Shown here: positions 44,258-53,021 of the stretch, in pieces
How positions within the stretch are numbered: the stretch's first letter is position 1
How the letters are laid out: every line of letters begins with the position of its first letter
DNA from: Neobacillus rhizophilus
GTDB taxonomy: Bacteria; Bacillota; Bacilli; Bacillales; Cytobacillaceae
Length of the DNA: 64,000 nucleotides
Assembly (NCBI RefSeq): GCF_018343535.1
Contig: NZ_JAGYPF010000003.1
Span: 434,001 to 498,000, forward strand
Direction of reading: 5' to 3'
The notes under the pieces: generated by a model
Database searches by the model: none
The model's input: the letters and a program-made list of their open reading frames with translations, nothing else
Told to the model about the DNA's origin: nothing
Translations under genes and position numbers: made by a program

Positions 44258-45115
44258 TTATGCTGCCTGTTCCCTAAACTCAATAGGGGACAGGTAGTTT
44301 AATTTTGCCTGAAGTCGTGTTTGATTATAATGATTGATGAACTTCTCAACTCTTTCGATTACAATAGAATTTGTAAGAAACTCTCTTCCTTGAGAGTAGA
44401 ATTCTTCCGACTTTATGGTGGAGTGGAAGGATTCAATAACGGCATTATCCAAGCAATTGCCTTTCCTGGACATGCTTGTGGTAATGCCTTTTTCTTTTGC
44501 TATTCTTTGAAATGAATGGGACGTATACTGAGCTCCCTGATCGCTATGTAATATTAAGCCACTCGTATCACGGCCTTCTACAGCGTCTTTTAATGTGTTT
44601 ACCACTAAAGACACATCTTGGCTGGTACTAATTCGGTATGCGATTATTTCATTATTAAATAAATCCATGATTGTACTTAAATACAACATAGATTGGCCGA
44701 ATGGCAGATAAGTAATATCTGTAACCCATTTTTCATTTGGTTTAGAAGAAGTAAAATTTCTATTTAAATGGTTAGGGACTACTATCTTAATTTCTCCAGC
44801 TATATTATTCTTACGTTTAGGCTTCACCTGGCATTGGAGATTATATTTTTGCATAATACGTTGGACAGTATTTCGGTTAACTTTCCTTTTATAATCACGT
44901 AATAACCAGGCTTTAACTGTCCGATGACCAATTAAAAATTTATGACGTTTACAAATTTCAGTGATTTGTATTTCGAGTTCAGTTTTACCTTTTGGACCTT
45001 GATTCCTCCATCTATAGTAAGTTGATTTCGGGATACCTAGGCACCTACAAAGAAAGGTTACAGAATATTTTTCCTTTAATTTTTCAACTAAGGTAACTAC
45101 AGCTTCTGGAACCAA
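44258..45115 (-). CDS. IS3-family transposase OrfB (DDE integrase)
   Basis: A 285-residue transposase catalytic subunit. The N-terminal HTH_21-like part has GHRTVKAWL (about 63-71). The retroviral-integrase core carries the three acids: Asp in WVTDITYL (about 131), Asp in LHSDQGAQY (about 192) and Glu in DNAVIESFHSTIK (about 228). It is in the -1 frame relative to orfA, overlaps it by 19 bp, and is probably made mainly as an OrfAB fusion by ribosomal slippage at AAAAAAG (45136-45142). Confidence 0.93.
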   Translation of the reverse strand: MVPEAVVTLVEKLKEKYSVTFLCRCLGIPKSTYYRWRNQGPKGKTELEIQITEICKRHKFLIGHRTVKAWLLRDYKRKVNRNTVQRIMQKYNLQCQVKPKRKNNIAGEIKIVVPNHLNRNFTSSKPNEKWVTDITYLPFGQSMLYLSTIMDLFNNEIIAYRISTSQDVSLVVNTLKDAVEGRDTSGLILHSDQGAQYTSHSFQRIAKEKGITTSMSRKGNCLDNAVIESFHSTIKSEEFYSQGREFLTNSIVIERVEKFINHYNQTRLQAKLNYLSPIEFREQAA

Positions 45116-45420
45116 CTCCTCTCGATTTCTTGGTACTTTTTTAAAATTTCTAATTGTGCCTTTAAATACTCATTTTCTCTCTTTAATTTTTCCATATCAG
45201 ATAATTCTTCGGGACCCTTCCCATAACTGTACTGTTTACCAATCCCCTGTGCCAAACGATATTTTTGTCCTTCACGATACCACTGCATCCACCTTTTGAC
45301 CTGAGTAACATTTGTTATTCCAAATTTGTCCATAATCTCACGGTTTGAATACTCACCACTTAATTTCATCTCAATAACAGCCATTTTAACTTCTTCTGAG
45401 TAAGCATTTTTCTTCCCCAT
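45097..45420 (-). CDS. IS3-family transposase OrfA
   Basis: A 107-residue DNA-binding subunit. A helix-turn-helix spans about residues 8-50 (YSEEVKMAVIEMKLSGEYSN, then REIMDKFGITNVTQVKRW). A leucine-zipper-like coiled coil follows (MEKLKRENEYLKAQLEILKK, about 76-95). The A6G slippery heptamer lies at the end of the zipper, the usual place for -1 frameshifting to OrfB. Confidence 0.92.
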   Translation of the reverse strand: MGKKNAYSEEVKMAVIEMKLSGEYSNREIMDKFGITNVTQVKRWMQWYREGQKYRLAQGIGKQYSYGKGPEELSDMEKLKRENEYLKAQLEILKKYQEIERSWFQKL

Positions 45421-45616
45421 AAGAAAACACCTCCTGAGTTACGTATTATTTAAATACGATCCAGGGGGTGCTTTTTCCTTTGTCTTATTTAACTAGGTCT
45501 CTTCATATTTCCTAGCTCTTTGTTTTGTATTTGCTTTTGTATAACTTGGTTGGAAGTATGTTTAAGCAATCTGCTAATTCGGAAATAATTTTGGGAATTT
45601 CACTAAAATTAGTTTT

Positions 45617-45645
45617 TTTGATGCATAAGAACCGTCCCCATGCCT
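45617..45645. repeat. Half copy of the dispersed palindrome
   Basis: GATGCATAAGAACCGTCCCC followed by ATGCCTC, just after the livF stop; the matching left arm is missing. Confidence 0.7.
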
Positions 45646-45648
45646 CAC

Positions 45649-46356
45649 CTAATGTCCCCCAAGGTAGGCTTTTTTGATTTCTTCGCTTGCTTGGAGTTCG
45701 GCTGCGGTGCCTGAGATTTGGATGCGGCCGGTTTCGATGACGTAGGCCCGGTCGGCAACTGATAAGGCCATGTTTGCGTTTTGTTCGACGAGCAGGACGG
45801 TCGTTCCTTCCTTATTAATCTGCTCGATAATGTTAAAAATTTGTTTAACGATCAGCGGCGCCAAGCCCATCGAAGGCTCGTCAAGCAGCAGCAGCTTTGG
45901 CTTCGCCATGATGGCGCGTCCCATTGCCAGCATTTGCTGTTCTCCGCCAGAAAGTGTTCCAGATAGCTGCTTGCGGCGTTCCAGCAGCCGTGGAAACAGA
46001 TCATAGACTTTTTCCATATCCTTGCGAATTCCGCTGGTGTCCTTTCTTGTAAAAGCGCCAAGCTCCAAATTTTCCTCGACTGACATATTGGAGAACACGC
46101 GTCGACCTTCTGGAACATGAGAAATGCCGGCCTTGACTATCGCTTGCGGTGCTTTGGTGGAGATCGTCTCACCTAAATATTCAATCGTCCCTGATTTTGG
46201 CTTTTGCAGTCCGGATAAGGTTTTCAGAAGCGTACTTTTCCCCGCTCCATTTGCCCCAATTAAGGTTACTATTTCCCCTTCCTTCACTTCTAATGAAATG
46301 CCTTTAAGCGCCTGAATGTTTCCATAAAATACATTAATATCATTGACCTTAAGCAT
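45649..46356 (-). CDS. livF: Branched-chain amino acid ABC transporter ATPase LivF
   Basis: A 235-residue ABC ATPase of the short LivF type. It has Walker A GANGAGKST, signature TLSGGEQQML, Walker B LLLLDEPSMGLAP and the H-loop replaced by the family's LVEQN. The frame is open to 46437, but ATG 46356 gives the standard length and N-terminus (MLKVNDINVFYG). It overlaps the end of livG by 8 nt, so the two are translationally coupled. It powers uptake with LivG, LivH and LivM. Confidence 0.93.
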   Translation of the reverse strand: MLKVNDINVFYGNIQALKGISLEVKEGEIVTLIGANGAGKSTLLKTLSGLQKPKSGTIEYLGETISTKAPQAIVKAGISHVPEGRRVFSNMSVEENLELGAFTRKDTSGIRKDMEKVYDLFPRLLERRKQLSGTLSGGEQQMLAMGRAIMAKPKLLLLDEPSMGLAPLIVKQIFNIIEQINKEGTTVLLVEQNANMALSVADRAYVIETGRIQISGTAAELQASEEIKKAYLGGH

Positions 46357-47128
46357 GTTCGTTAGAAACCTCCTCTCCCAAGTAAGCCTCGATGACCTTC
46401 GGATGGCTCCGGATTTCCTCTGGTGTACCTTCCGCAATCAGTTGGCCATGGTCGAGGACATAAATCCGTTCACAGATACCCATGACAAGTTGCATGTCAT
46501 GTTCAATTAATAAAATCGTCAGGTCAAACTGTTCACGAATAAAGGCAATCAGTTCCATTAATTCATGGGTCTCCTGCGGGTTCATCCCCGCTGCCGGTTC
46601 ATCCAGCAGCAATAGTTTCGGACCGGCAGCTAACGCCCGGGCGATTTCCAATCTCCGCTGCTGGCCATATGGTAAATTTTTCGCCTTTTCATCTTTAAAT
46701 CTTTCCAAGTTGAAAATTTTTAAAAACTCTAGCGCTTTTTCTTCCATGTTTTTCTCCTCAGAAAAATGGGAGGGAAGACGGAAAATGGAGCTCAAGATCG
46801 AGTTTTTTGCTAACGAATGATAGGCAACCTTTACATTGTCTAACACGGATAATTCACTAAACAGGCGAATATTTTGGAAGGTACGGCTGATCCCGCTTTG
46901 CGTCACTTTGTAGGGAGGCAGTCCGTTCAGACGCTTTCCGTTAAACAAAATCTCACCTTCGGTGGGAACATAGACGCCTGTTAACAAGTTAAAGCTTGTG
47001 GTTTTTCCAGCACCATTCGGCCCAATCAGGCCGGCCAGTTCTCCTTGATTTAGTCTCATATTAAAGCCGGAAACAGCCTTTAATCCGCCAAACTGAATGC
47101 CGGCATTTTTCACTTCAAGTAATGCCAT
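46349..47128 (-). CDS. livG: Branched-chain amino acid ABC transporter ATPase LivG
   Basis: A 259-residue ABC ATPase of LivG type: Walker A GPNGAGKTT, signature LPYGQQRRLEIARAL, Walker B LLLLDEPAAGMNP with the LivG-specific AAGMNPQET, and LLIEHDM at the switch. ATG at 47128 after AAGGAGG gives the family length; a longer frame to 47179 overlaps livM. It pairs with LivF to energise the LivHM channel. Confidence 0.94.
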   Translation of the reverse strand: MALLEVKNAGIQFGGLKAVSGFNMRLNQGELAGLIGPNGAGKTTSFNLLTGVYVPTEGEILFNGKRLNGLPPYKVTQSGISRTFQNIRLFSELSVLDNVKVAYHSLAKNSILSSIFRLPSHFSEEKNMEEKALEFLKIFNLERFKDEKAKNLPYGQQRRLEIARALAAGPKLLLLDEPAAGMNPQETHELMELIAFIREQFDLTILLIEHDMQLVMGICERIYVLDHGQLIAEGTPEEIRSHPKVIEAYLGEEVSNEHA

Positions 47129-47129
47129 C

Positions 47130-48065
47130 TTAATTGCCTCCTTTAGCCGGTTTCCACTTGAATAAATCTGTGACTTCACGTGTGCCCATCAAGCCTTGAG
47201 GACGGTAAAGCATCACAATGACCAAAACTAAGCTATAGATAATCATCCGTGTTTCAGGATATTGCGCCAAAAATGCTGATATAACGGTTAACAAAATAGC
47301 CGAAATCACGGACCCGGTAAGGCTGCCAAGGCCGCCTAAGACAACAAAGATGAGGATATCAAATGATTTTAAGAAACCGAAATTTCCCGGCTGGATGATA
47401 TAGAAATTATGTGAAAATAGCCCGCCGGCAATTCCGGCAAAAAATGATCCAATTGCAAAAGCAAGAACTTTATAAAACGTGGTGTTGATTCCCATCGCAT
47501 CAGCAGCAATTTCATTTTCCCGCACGGCAATACACGCCCGGCCGTGCCTAGAATTCGTAAAGTTCGTAATCACCAGGATCGTAATGACCAGACAGACAAA
47601 TGTGACGGTCCAAGTCGTCAAATGAGACACCTGCATACCAGCGGCCCCGCCTACATAGTCAATATTAAATAACGCGATTCGAATGATTTCTGCAAAACCA
47701 AGAGTGGCAATCGCCAAATAGTCACCGCGCAACCTTAGGGTCGGAATGCCGACAATCAGACCGGCCAAAGCGGCAATAACCCCGCCAATCACAACGGCTA
47801 GAATAAATGGCAGCTCTAATTTCATCGTGGCAATCGCCGAAATATAAGCCCCAACTGCCAGGAAACCAGCGTGGCCGATTGAGAACTGACCGGTGATGCC
47901 AATGACCAAATGGAGGCTCACTGCCAAAATAATATTAATGGCAATTGTAATTAACAAATTACTATAATATATATTTATTAATCCTGAGCCGATGAAAAAT
48001 TGGACGACTACGTACACAACCGCCGCTAGAATCAGAAATGCCCAAAATGATTTTGATTTCTTCAT
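47130..48065 (-). CDS. livM: Branched-chain amino acid ABC transporter permease LivM
   Basis: A 311-residue permease with about ten membrane helices. The conserved LivM cytoplasmic loop NSRHGRACIAVRENEIAADA (about 178-197) is present, followed by the family PGNFGFLKSFDILIFVVLGG. It lies 10 bp after livH and 1 bp before livG. It forms the membrane channel with LivH. Confidence 0.93.
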   Translation of the reverse strand: MKKSKSFWAFLILAAVVYVVVQFFIGSGLINIYYSNLLITIAINIILAVSLHLVIGITGQFSIGHAGFLAVGAYISAIATMKLELPFILAVVIGGVIAALAGLIVGIPTLRLRGDYLAIATLGFAEIIRIALFNIDYVGGAAGMQVSHLTTWTVTFVCLVITILVITNFTNSRHGRACIAVRENEIAADAMGINTTFYKVLAFAIGSFFAGIAGGLFSHNFYIIQPGNFGFLKSFDILIFVVLGGLGSLTGSVISAILLTVISAFLAQYPETRMIIYSLVLVIVMLYRPQGLMGTREVTDLFKWKPAKGGN

Positions 48066-48075
48066 TATTTTTCAC

Positions 48076-48954
48076 CTATACTTTCTCTCTTGTATTTTTC
48101 CCAAAGATGCCCGATGGTCTGAAAATAAGGATGAGAATCAAAATGACAAAGGCGGCTGCATCTCTCCATAAAGAAAATCCTGCGGCACTGACAATAGATT
48201 CGATGACACCGAGGAAAATCCCGCCAACCATCGCTCCCGGTATACTGCCGATGCCCCCTAATACGGCGGCAACGAACGCTTTTAACCCAGGAATCACACC
48301 CATCAGCGGTTCAATTTTTGTATAATAAACACCAAACACGACCCCTGCTGCTCCTGCTAATGCCGACCCAATGGCAAACGTGAAGGAAATCGTTTTGTCA
48401 ACGCTTATTCCCATTAAGCGGGCAGCGTCCATATCAAGAGAAACAGCGCGCATCGCTTTCCCCATTTTCGTACGTTGAACAATAAATTGTAAAATAATCA
48501 TTAAAATAATCGATGTTAATAGGATAAATAATGACTGGCTGTTAATATGGACACCCAAAAAATTGATGGCCTTATTTGGCAATACGTCAGCAGGATACGC
48601 TTCCGGCTGAGCGCCGCGTATATAAATCATTCCGTATTCAATCAACAAAGACATACCAATCGCTGTAATCAAGGCAGCGATTCTCGTAGCATTCCGAAGC
48701 CGTTTATAGGCAATCCGTTCAATTAATACGCCAAATACCGCACAGAAAGCCATTGAAATGATGAGTGCAGGCAAGAAGCTTAATCCCCATCCCTTAATCG
48801 CATAGAACCCAATAAAGGCACCTACCATAAATACATCGCCGTGTGCAAAGTTGATCAATTTAATAATCCCATACACCATGGTGTATCCTAATGCGATTAA
48901 GGCATAGATGCTGCCGAGTGAAATTCCATTAATCAGCTGTTGTAACCAATCCAT
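48076..48954 (-). CDS. livH: Branched-chain amino acid ABC transporter permease LivH
   Basis: A 292-residue permease. The start MDWLQQLINGISLGSIYALI and the segment GYTMVYGIIKLINFAHGDVF are typical of LivH, as is the ATPase-contact loop TKMGKAMRAVSLDMDAARLM. ATG at 48954 follows AAAGGAGC; an upstream in-frame ATG at 48975 lacks good spacing. A hairpin (49068-49098) separates it from the binding-protein gene, allowing more binding protein than permease. Confidence 0.93.
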   Translation of the reverse strand: MDWLQQLINGISLGSIYALIALGYTMVYGIIKLINFAHGDVFMVGAFIGFYAIKGWGLSFLPALIISMAFCAVFGVLIERIAYKRLRNATRIAALITAIGMSLLIEYGMIYIRGAQPEAYPADVLPNKAINFLGVHINSQSLFILLTSIILMIILQFIVQRTKMGKAMRAVSLDMDAARLMGISVDKTISFTFAIGSALAGAAGVVFGVYYTKIEPLMGVIPGLKAFVAAVLGGIGSIPGAMVGGIFLGVIESIVSAAGFSLWRDAAAFVILILILIFRPSGIFGKNTREKV

Positions 48955-49067
48955 ACGTTTTTGCTCCTTTTTCATAAGGCTGTGTTAGACTTATCTGTTC
49001 ATTTTTCGCTTCTATAAATATAGTGTGCAAACCAACAATTATTTTTAACAAGCCTTTTTCTAAAAAA

Positions 49068-49098
49068 GTAAAATGGAAGGATAATCCTTCCATTTTAC
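49068..49098 (-). terminator. Partial terminator between binding protein and permease genes
   Basis: GTAAAATGGAAGG and CCTTCCATTTTAC arms, 13 bp each with a 5-nt loop, followed by TTTTTTAG on the minus strand. It starts 11 bp after the stop of the binding-protein gene. Confidence 0.8.
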
Positions 49099-49109
49099 TG
49101 GTCTAAATA

Positions 49110-50294
49110 TTAAGGATTAATTTTTGAGTTAAATACTTGTTTACCGTCTTTGTATTCTAGAACTGTTGCAGATTTAATTGGGTGATGATTTTTATCAATC
49201 GATAATACTCCAGTTACAAGTGATAAATCTTTAGTTTTTGCTAATTCTTGCTGAATCTTGACAGAGTCTGTGCTGCCTGCACGTTTAATGGCATCTGCTA
49301 AGAAATAAACGGTGTCATAACCAAGGGCATTGAAAGCGTTAGGTGCATCGCCATTGTTCTTGTCTTTGAATGCTTTAACAAAGTCTTGAACCTTTTGATC
49401 AGGATCTTCAGTTGAATAGTGGTTGATTAGGTACGTGTTATTTAATGCGTCTGCACCTGCTAAATCAACTAACTTTGGTGAATCCCATCCGTCAGCACCC
49501 ATTAAAGGAGCAGTGATGCCAAGCTCGCGTGCTTGCTTAACAATTAAGCCAACTTCTTCATAATATCCAGGGATAAAAATAAAGGATGGATTTTTCGCCT
49601 TAATACGAGTTAATGTGGCACGGAAGTCAGTATCCTTACCTACATAAGACTCTTCTGCAACGATTTTGCCGCCAGCTTTTTCAAATGTTTTCTTGAAAGC
49701 ATCGGATAACCCTTTTGCATAGTCACTTGAGCTGTCGGAAAAAATGGCTGCATCTTTTACTTTCAAATTATTGGAGGCAAAGTTGGCAGCAACTGTGCCT
49801 TGGAATGGATCAATAAATGATGTACGGAAAACGAATTCTCTTACTTTTCCTTTTTCATCTACAGTAACAGTCGGGCTTGTTCCGCCTGGTGCGATTAGAA
49901 CGGTTTTCGTATCATTGGCAATTTGTGCTTGGGCAACGGTATTTCCGCTTGTTGCTGCACCGATCACCGCATTTACTTTATCTTGGCTTGTCAGCTTAAT
50001 AATTCCGTTTGTTGCTTCAGCTGCTTCCGATTTATTGTCATTTTTAATAACTTCGATTTTTTTGCCCTCAACACCGCCAGCTTTGTTAATCTCAGCTACG
50101 GCCATTTCAATCCCTTTCGTCATGGATTCACCGTAGGAAGCAACGTTACCGGATAGCTCCATGTTTACTCCAAGTTTGAAGGCATCTGAATTGCCTCCTC
50201 CGCCGCTGGCGCTTTGGTTTCCTGTCCCACAGCCGGCAAGGATTCCAGCAGCTAATGCTGATACCATAAATACCTTACTAAATTTCTTTTTCAT
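49110..50294 (-). CDS. Branched-chain amino acid ABC transporter substrate-binding lipoprotein
   Basis: A 394-residue periplasmic-binding-protein-type lipoprotein. The signal peptide ends at ILAGC (Cys23), followed by a short Gly/Ser linker. The Leu/Ile/Val-binding fold includes LGVNMELSGNVASYGESM, GGVEGKKIEVIKNDNKSEA, VIGAATSGNT and ADGWDS. ATG at 50294 follows GAGGGGG; earlier in-frame starts would push the signal peptide inward. It is the first gene of the liv operon. The ligand may be Leu/Ile/Val or another small amphipathic molecule. Confidence 0.92.
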   Translation of the reverse strand: MKKKFSKVFMVSALAAGILAGCGTGNQSASGGGGNSDAFKLGVNMELSGNVASYGESMTKGIEMAVAEINKAGGVEGKKIEVIKNDNKSEAAEATNGIIKLTSQDKVNAVIGAATSGNTVAQAQIANDTKTVLIAPGGTSPTVTVDEKGKVREFVFRTSFIDPFQGTVAANFASNNLKVKDAAIFSDSSSDYAKGLSDAFKKTFEKAGGKIVAEESYVGKDTDFRATLTRIKAKNPSFIFIPGYYEEVGLIVKQARELGITAPLMGADGWDSPKLVDLAGADALNNTYLINHYSTEDPDQKVQDFVKAFKDKNNGDAPNAFNALGYDTVYFLADAIKRAGSTDSVKIQQELAKTKDLSLVTGVLSIDKNHHPIKSATVLEYKDGKQVFNSKINP

Positions 50295-50595
50295 CTCTAG
50301 GTTCCCCCTCTGTTGTTTTCTCTTTTTTGATTTTTCTGACATTATCAACCGAATATGAGTATCGGGAAATGATAGTTAGAAATCTTTTAACTATTAGTAT
50401 ATTAAAACAATTTTTTATTTTCGTCTAGTATATTATTTTAATATTTCAGAAACTTGCGTATTCTATGGAAATGATAGTGCTTTCATACGAAAAAACATAA
50501 GAAAAGTGAGGGCATCTTCCATAAATTACTTAAATTAGAATAATAAAATTTTAGATAAAAATTATCAAAAAATTCAAAATCGAATAACAAAAAAA

Positions 50596-50638
50596 GGGGA
50601 CAGTTCTTTTGACCATTACGGCCGCTAGAACTGTCCCC
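50596..50638 (-). terminator. ftsZ terminator, related to the dispersed palindrome
   Basis: GGGGACAGTTCT and AGAACTGTCCCC arms with a 19-nt loop; the minus strand continues into TTTTTTTG. The arms resemble the dispersed GGGGACGGTTCT palindrome with one change, so a repeat copy may have been recruited as terminator. Confidence 0.8.
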
Positions 50639-50654
50639 CCTGGTTATCCTTTAT

Positions 50655-51836
50655 TTATCGATTTCTCCGTCTGCGCAGGAACGATGGAATATCCAGAGAT
50701 TCTTCTTCTGGCTGTTCATAGTATCGTTCTTGTTCATGTTGTTCTGGTTCGTGAACCGGCTCCTCGCGTTTTATTGGAGTGCGCCCGAAACTCTCTTCTC
50801 GTATTATCGGCGTGCGGTGAAAACTCTCTTCCCGCTGAAAGGTCCTTGTTGGCTGAGGGGCAGGCTGTTGAACTTCAGGCACTTGCTCATCGAATCCTGT
50901 CGCAATGACCGTTACAATGATTTCATCCTTCAGGCTTTCGTTAATAACCGATCCAAAAATCATATTTAATTCCTCATGAGAAGCAGAAGCAACTAAATCG
51001 GCTGCCTCTTGAACTTCAAAAAGGCTTAAATTGGCTCCTCCGGTAATGTTCATGATCACACCTTGCGCACCATTGATAGACGTTTCCAAGAGCGGACTAT
51101 TTAAGGCCTTCTTGGCAGCTTCCGCAGCGCGATTATCCCCTTTTGCTACACCAATTCCCATGAGGGCAGTGCCTTTATGGGACATGACTGTTTTCACGTC
51201 GGCAAAATCAAGATTGATTAAACCCGGAACAGCGATTAAGTCGGAAATCCCCTGAACCCCCTGCCTAAGCACGTTATCCGCTTCACGGAATGCTTCTATC
51301 ATCGGTGTTTTTTTATCGACGATTTCCAACAAGCGGTCGTTTGGGATAATAATTAACGTGTCCACCGCGTCTCTCATGGCGCTAATTCCATTCAGAGCAT
51401 TTACGGAGCGCTTGTGTCCTTCAAACTTGAACGGACGCGTGACAACTCCAACAGTCAGGGCACCGATTTTTCGAGCAATCTTCGCAATTTCAGGCGCTGC
51501 CCCAGTGCCTGTCCCGCCGCCCATTCCGGCTGTAACGAAAACCATGTCTGCACCTGACAGCACGTCTTCAATCTGCTGTCTGCTTTCTTCCACTGCTCTT
51601 TTGCCGATTTCCGGATTGGCCCCCGCTCCTAAGCCTCTTGTCAAGGATGATCCAATTTGCATCGTAACCTCTGCTCTTGATTGGTGGAGTGCTTGTGCAT
51701 CCGTATTTACAGCTATAAATTCTACACCGCCAACGCCATCCTCAATCATTCGGTTCACAGCATTGTTCCCTCCGCCGCCGACACCGATGACTTTAATCCT
51801 AGCAAATTGGTCCAAGTTTGGTTCAAAGTTAAACAT
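50655..51836 (-). CDS. ftsZ: Cell division protein FtsZ, outside a division cluster (probable second copy)
   Basis: A 393-residue tubulin-like GTPase. GTP-binding parts are intact: [16 protein letters not shown], the tubulin signature [10 protein letters not shown], and the T7 loop NLDFADVKT with the catalytic Asp pair. The core closely follows B. subtilis FtsZ, but the start [14 protein letters not shown] differs. The linker (about 320-380) is short, with repeated [22 protein letters not shown] units and Glu/Gln-rich text. The C-terminal peptide [13 protein letters not shown] that binds FtsA and SepF is present. No ftsA, divIB, mur or sepF genes are nearby. ATG follows GAGGAGG. It is monocistronic, with a terminator at 50596. 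Confidence 0.93.
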   Translation of the reverse strand: MFNFEPNLDQFARIKVIGVGGGGNNAVNRMIEDGVGGVEFIAVNTDAQALHQSRAEVTMQIGSSLTRGLGAGANPEIGKRAVEESRQQIEDVLSGADMVFVTAGMGGGTGTGAAPEIAKIARKIGALTVGVVTRPFKFEGHKRSVNALNGISAMRDAVDTLIIIPNDRLLEIVDKKTPMIEAFREADNVLRQGVQGISDLIAVPGLINLDFADVKTVMSHKGTALMGIGVAKGDNRAAEAAKKALNSPLLETSINGAQGVIMNITGGANLSLFEVQEAADLVASASHEELNMIFGSVINESLKDEIIVTVIATGFDEQVPEVQQPAPQPTRTFQREESFHRTPIIREESFGRTPIKREEPVHEPEQHEQERYYEQPEEESLDIPSFLRRRRNR

Positions 51837-52121
51837 TTTTATTCCTCCTCATTCATCCAATTTCCCTTGCTTCATACTAATCATGGCTACCCAAAGGGCT
51901 CCTATGTAATTGTCAGATCGATCTTTATTCTGTGTATATTTAATAGATTAGGAGGCTGATATTGCAGCAGTTTTCTAGCATCCTCAAGAAAAAAAGAAAT
52001 CAGAGAGTAAAAACTAGTAAAAAAACTTCCAGCAGACTCCAAATAGATTATTTAATAGTCTACTTAACCATAATCTTATTGTCCAGTTAAGAATAGCCTA
52101 TTTTCGTTAAAAAGCTTGAGA

Positions 52122-52137
52122 CATGGGGACGGTTCGA
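52122..52137. repeat. Half copy of the dispersed palindrome before array 2
   Basis: CATGGGGACGGTTCGAGACC: only the left arm remains. Confidence 0.6.
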
Positions 52138-52199
52138 GACCACTGAAAATACATCCTAAGAAGCCGGAACTCTATTTATCTAGGGCTCATAGCATTATT

Positions 52200-52715
52200 G
52201 CTGGATTATCTTTACCGGTGCGACTCCTTGCGCTCACGGGCAAAATAGGCGGCTTATTTTTACCGGTACCACACTTTTCTTGCGCTCACGGGCAAAATAG
52301 GCGGCTTATTTTTACCGGTGACACACTTTTCTTGCGCCCACGGGCAAAATAGGCGGCTTATTTTTACCGGTGACACACTTTTCTTGCGCCCACGGGCAAA
52401 ATAGGCGGCTTATTTTTACCGGTGACACACTTTTCTTGCGCCCACGGGCAAAATAGGCAGCTTATTTTTACCGGTGACACACTTTTCTTGCGCCCACGGG
52501 CAAAATAGGCGGCTTATTTTTACCAGTGACACACTTTTCTTGCGCTCACGGGCAAAATAGGCGGCTTATTTTTACCGGTGACACACTTTTCTTGCGCTTA
52601 CGGGCAAAATAGGCGGCTTATTTTTACCGGTACCACACTTTTCTTGAGCTCACGGGCAAAATAGGCGGCTTATTTTTACCGGTGTCGCACTTTTCTTGAG
52701 CCCACGGGCAAAAAA
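52200..52715. repeat. 52-bp tandem repeat array 2 (about 10 copies)
   Basis: Units read TTATTTTTACCGGTGACACA then CTTTTCTTGCGCCCACGGGC then AAAATAGGCGGC, a period of exactly 52 bp. Variation is concentrated in the GTGACAC and GCGCCCA segments. The unit shares the skeleton CTTATT..TTACCG ... TTTT.CTT.GC..CGGGCA with array 1. No spacers, no gene and no ribosome sites are present. Confidence 0.9.
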
Positions 52716-52720
52716 GAATG

Positions 52721-52826
52721 GTTTATTAAAGACATTTTCTCCCTTAGCTAAGGCTATTTTGTCTTTAATAAACCCAATCAAAGACATTTTGACCTTCTGC
52801 TGGGGCGGTTTTGTCTTTAATAAGCA
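52721..52826. repeat. Third 52-bp repeat, two copies with inverted arms
   Basis: AAAGACATTTT recurs at 52728 and 52780, and TGTCTTTAATAA at 52760 and 52812, both exactly 52 bp apart. The first copy is a perfect hairpin with 14-bp arms (GTTTATTAAAGACA at 52721-52734 and TGTCTTTAATAAAC at 52760-52773). The sequence is unlike arrays 1 and 2 but has the same period and abuts array 2. Confidence 0.75.
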
Positions 52827-52949
52827 AAACTAATAGTGTTTTCAGTAGTCTAGGATGGTTCTCGTGTGTCATTCCTGTGGTGTCCCATTTTCAGGATCCG
52901 TGCCTGGTGCATAATTCCACGGATATTTCTAAAAACCTTAAAATTGATG

Positions 52950-53014
52950 CATAAGAACCGTCCCCATGCATCAATAAAAGAACCCTGGGCTAAAAAGCAC
53001 CCAAGGTTCTTTTC
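52950..53014 (-). terminator. Terminator of the Pot-type operon, beside a half palindrome
   Basis: AAAAGAACC and GGTTCTTTT arms with an inner GGG/CCC pair (52977-53013) follow the permease stop on the minus strand. A half copy of the dispersed element (GAACCGTCCCC at about 52954-52965) lies next to it. Confidence 0.75.
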
Positions 53015-53021
53015 AAATTTG

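Larger units (their letters stand above)
44217..45505 (-). mobile_element. IS3-family insertion sequence (1289 bp), complete
   Basis: It begins TGAACTGACCTATTAAAATG and ends (reverse complement) TGAAGAGACCTAGTTAAATA. The two termini stay alike for about 38 bp, into GAAAAAGCACC. Both sides are flanked by TAT (44214-44216 and 45506-45508), a 3-bp target duplication. Two overlapping frames, orfA and orfB, are intact with a slippery A6G heptamer, so the element looks able to transpose. Confidence 0.92.
44201..45522 (+). terminator. Terminator of the surface protein gene, split by an IS element
   Basis: Left arm AAAGAGCTAGG (44201-44211) and right arm CCTAGCTCTTT (45511-45521) are perfect complements, and the right arm is followed by GTTTTGTATTT. 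Removing the IS and one copy of TAT restores a stem with a 7-nt loop, directly after the stop of the surface protein gene. Confidence 0.8.

Noticed and set aside
52200..52715. Possible CRISPR array
   Set aside because: The units are directly adjacent copies with no unique spacers and no cas genes nearby. It is a tandem minisatellite-type array.
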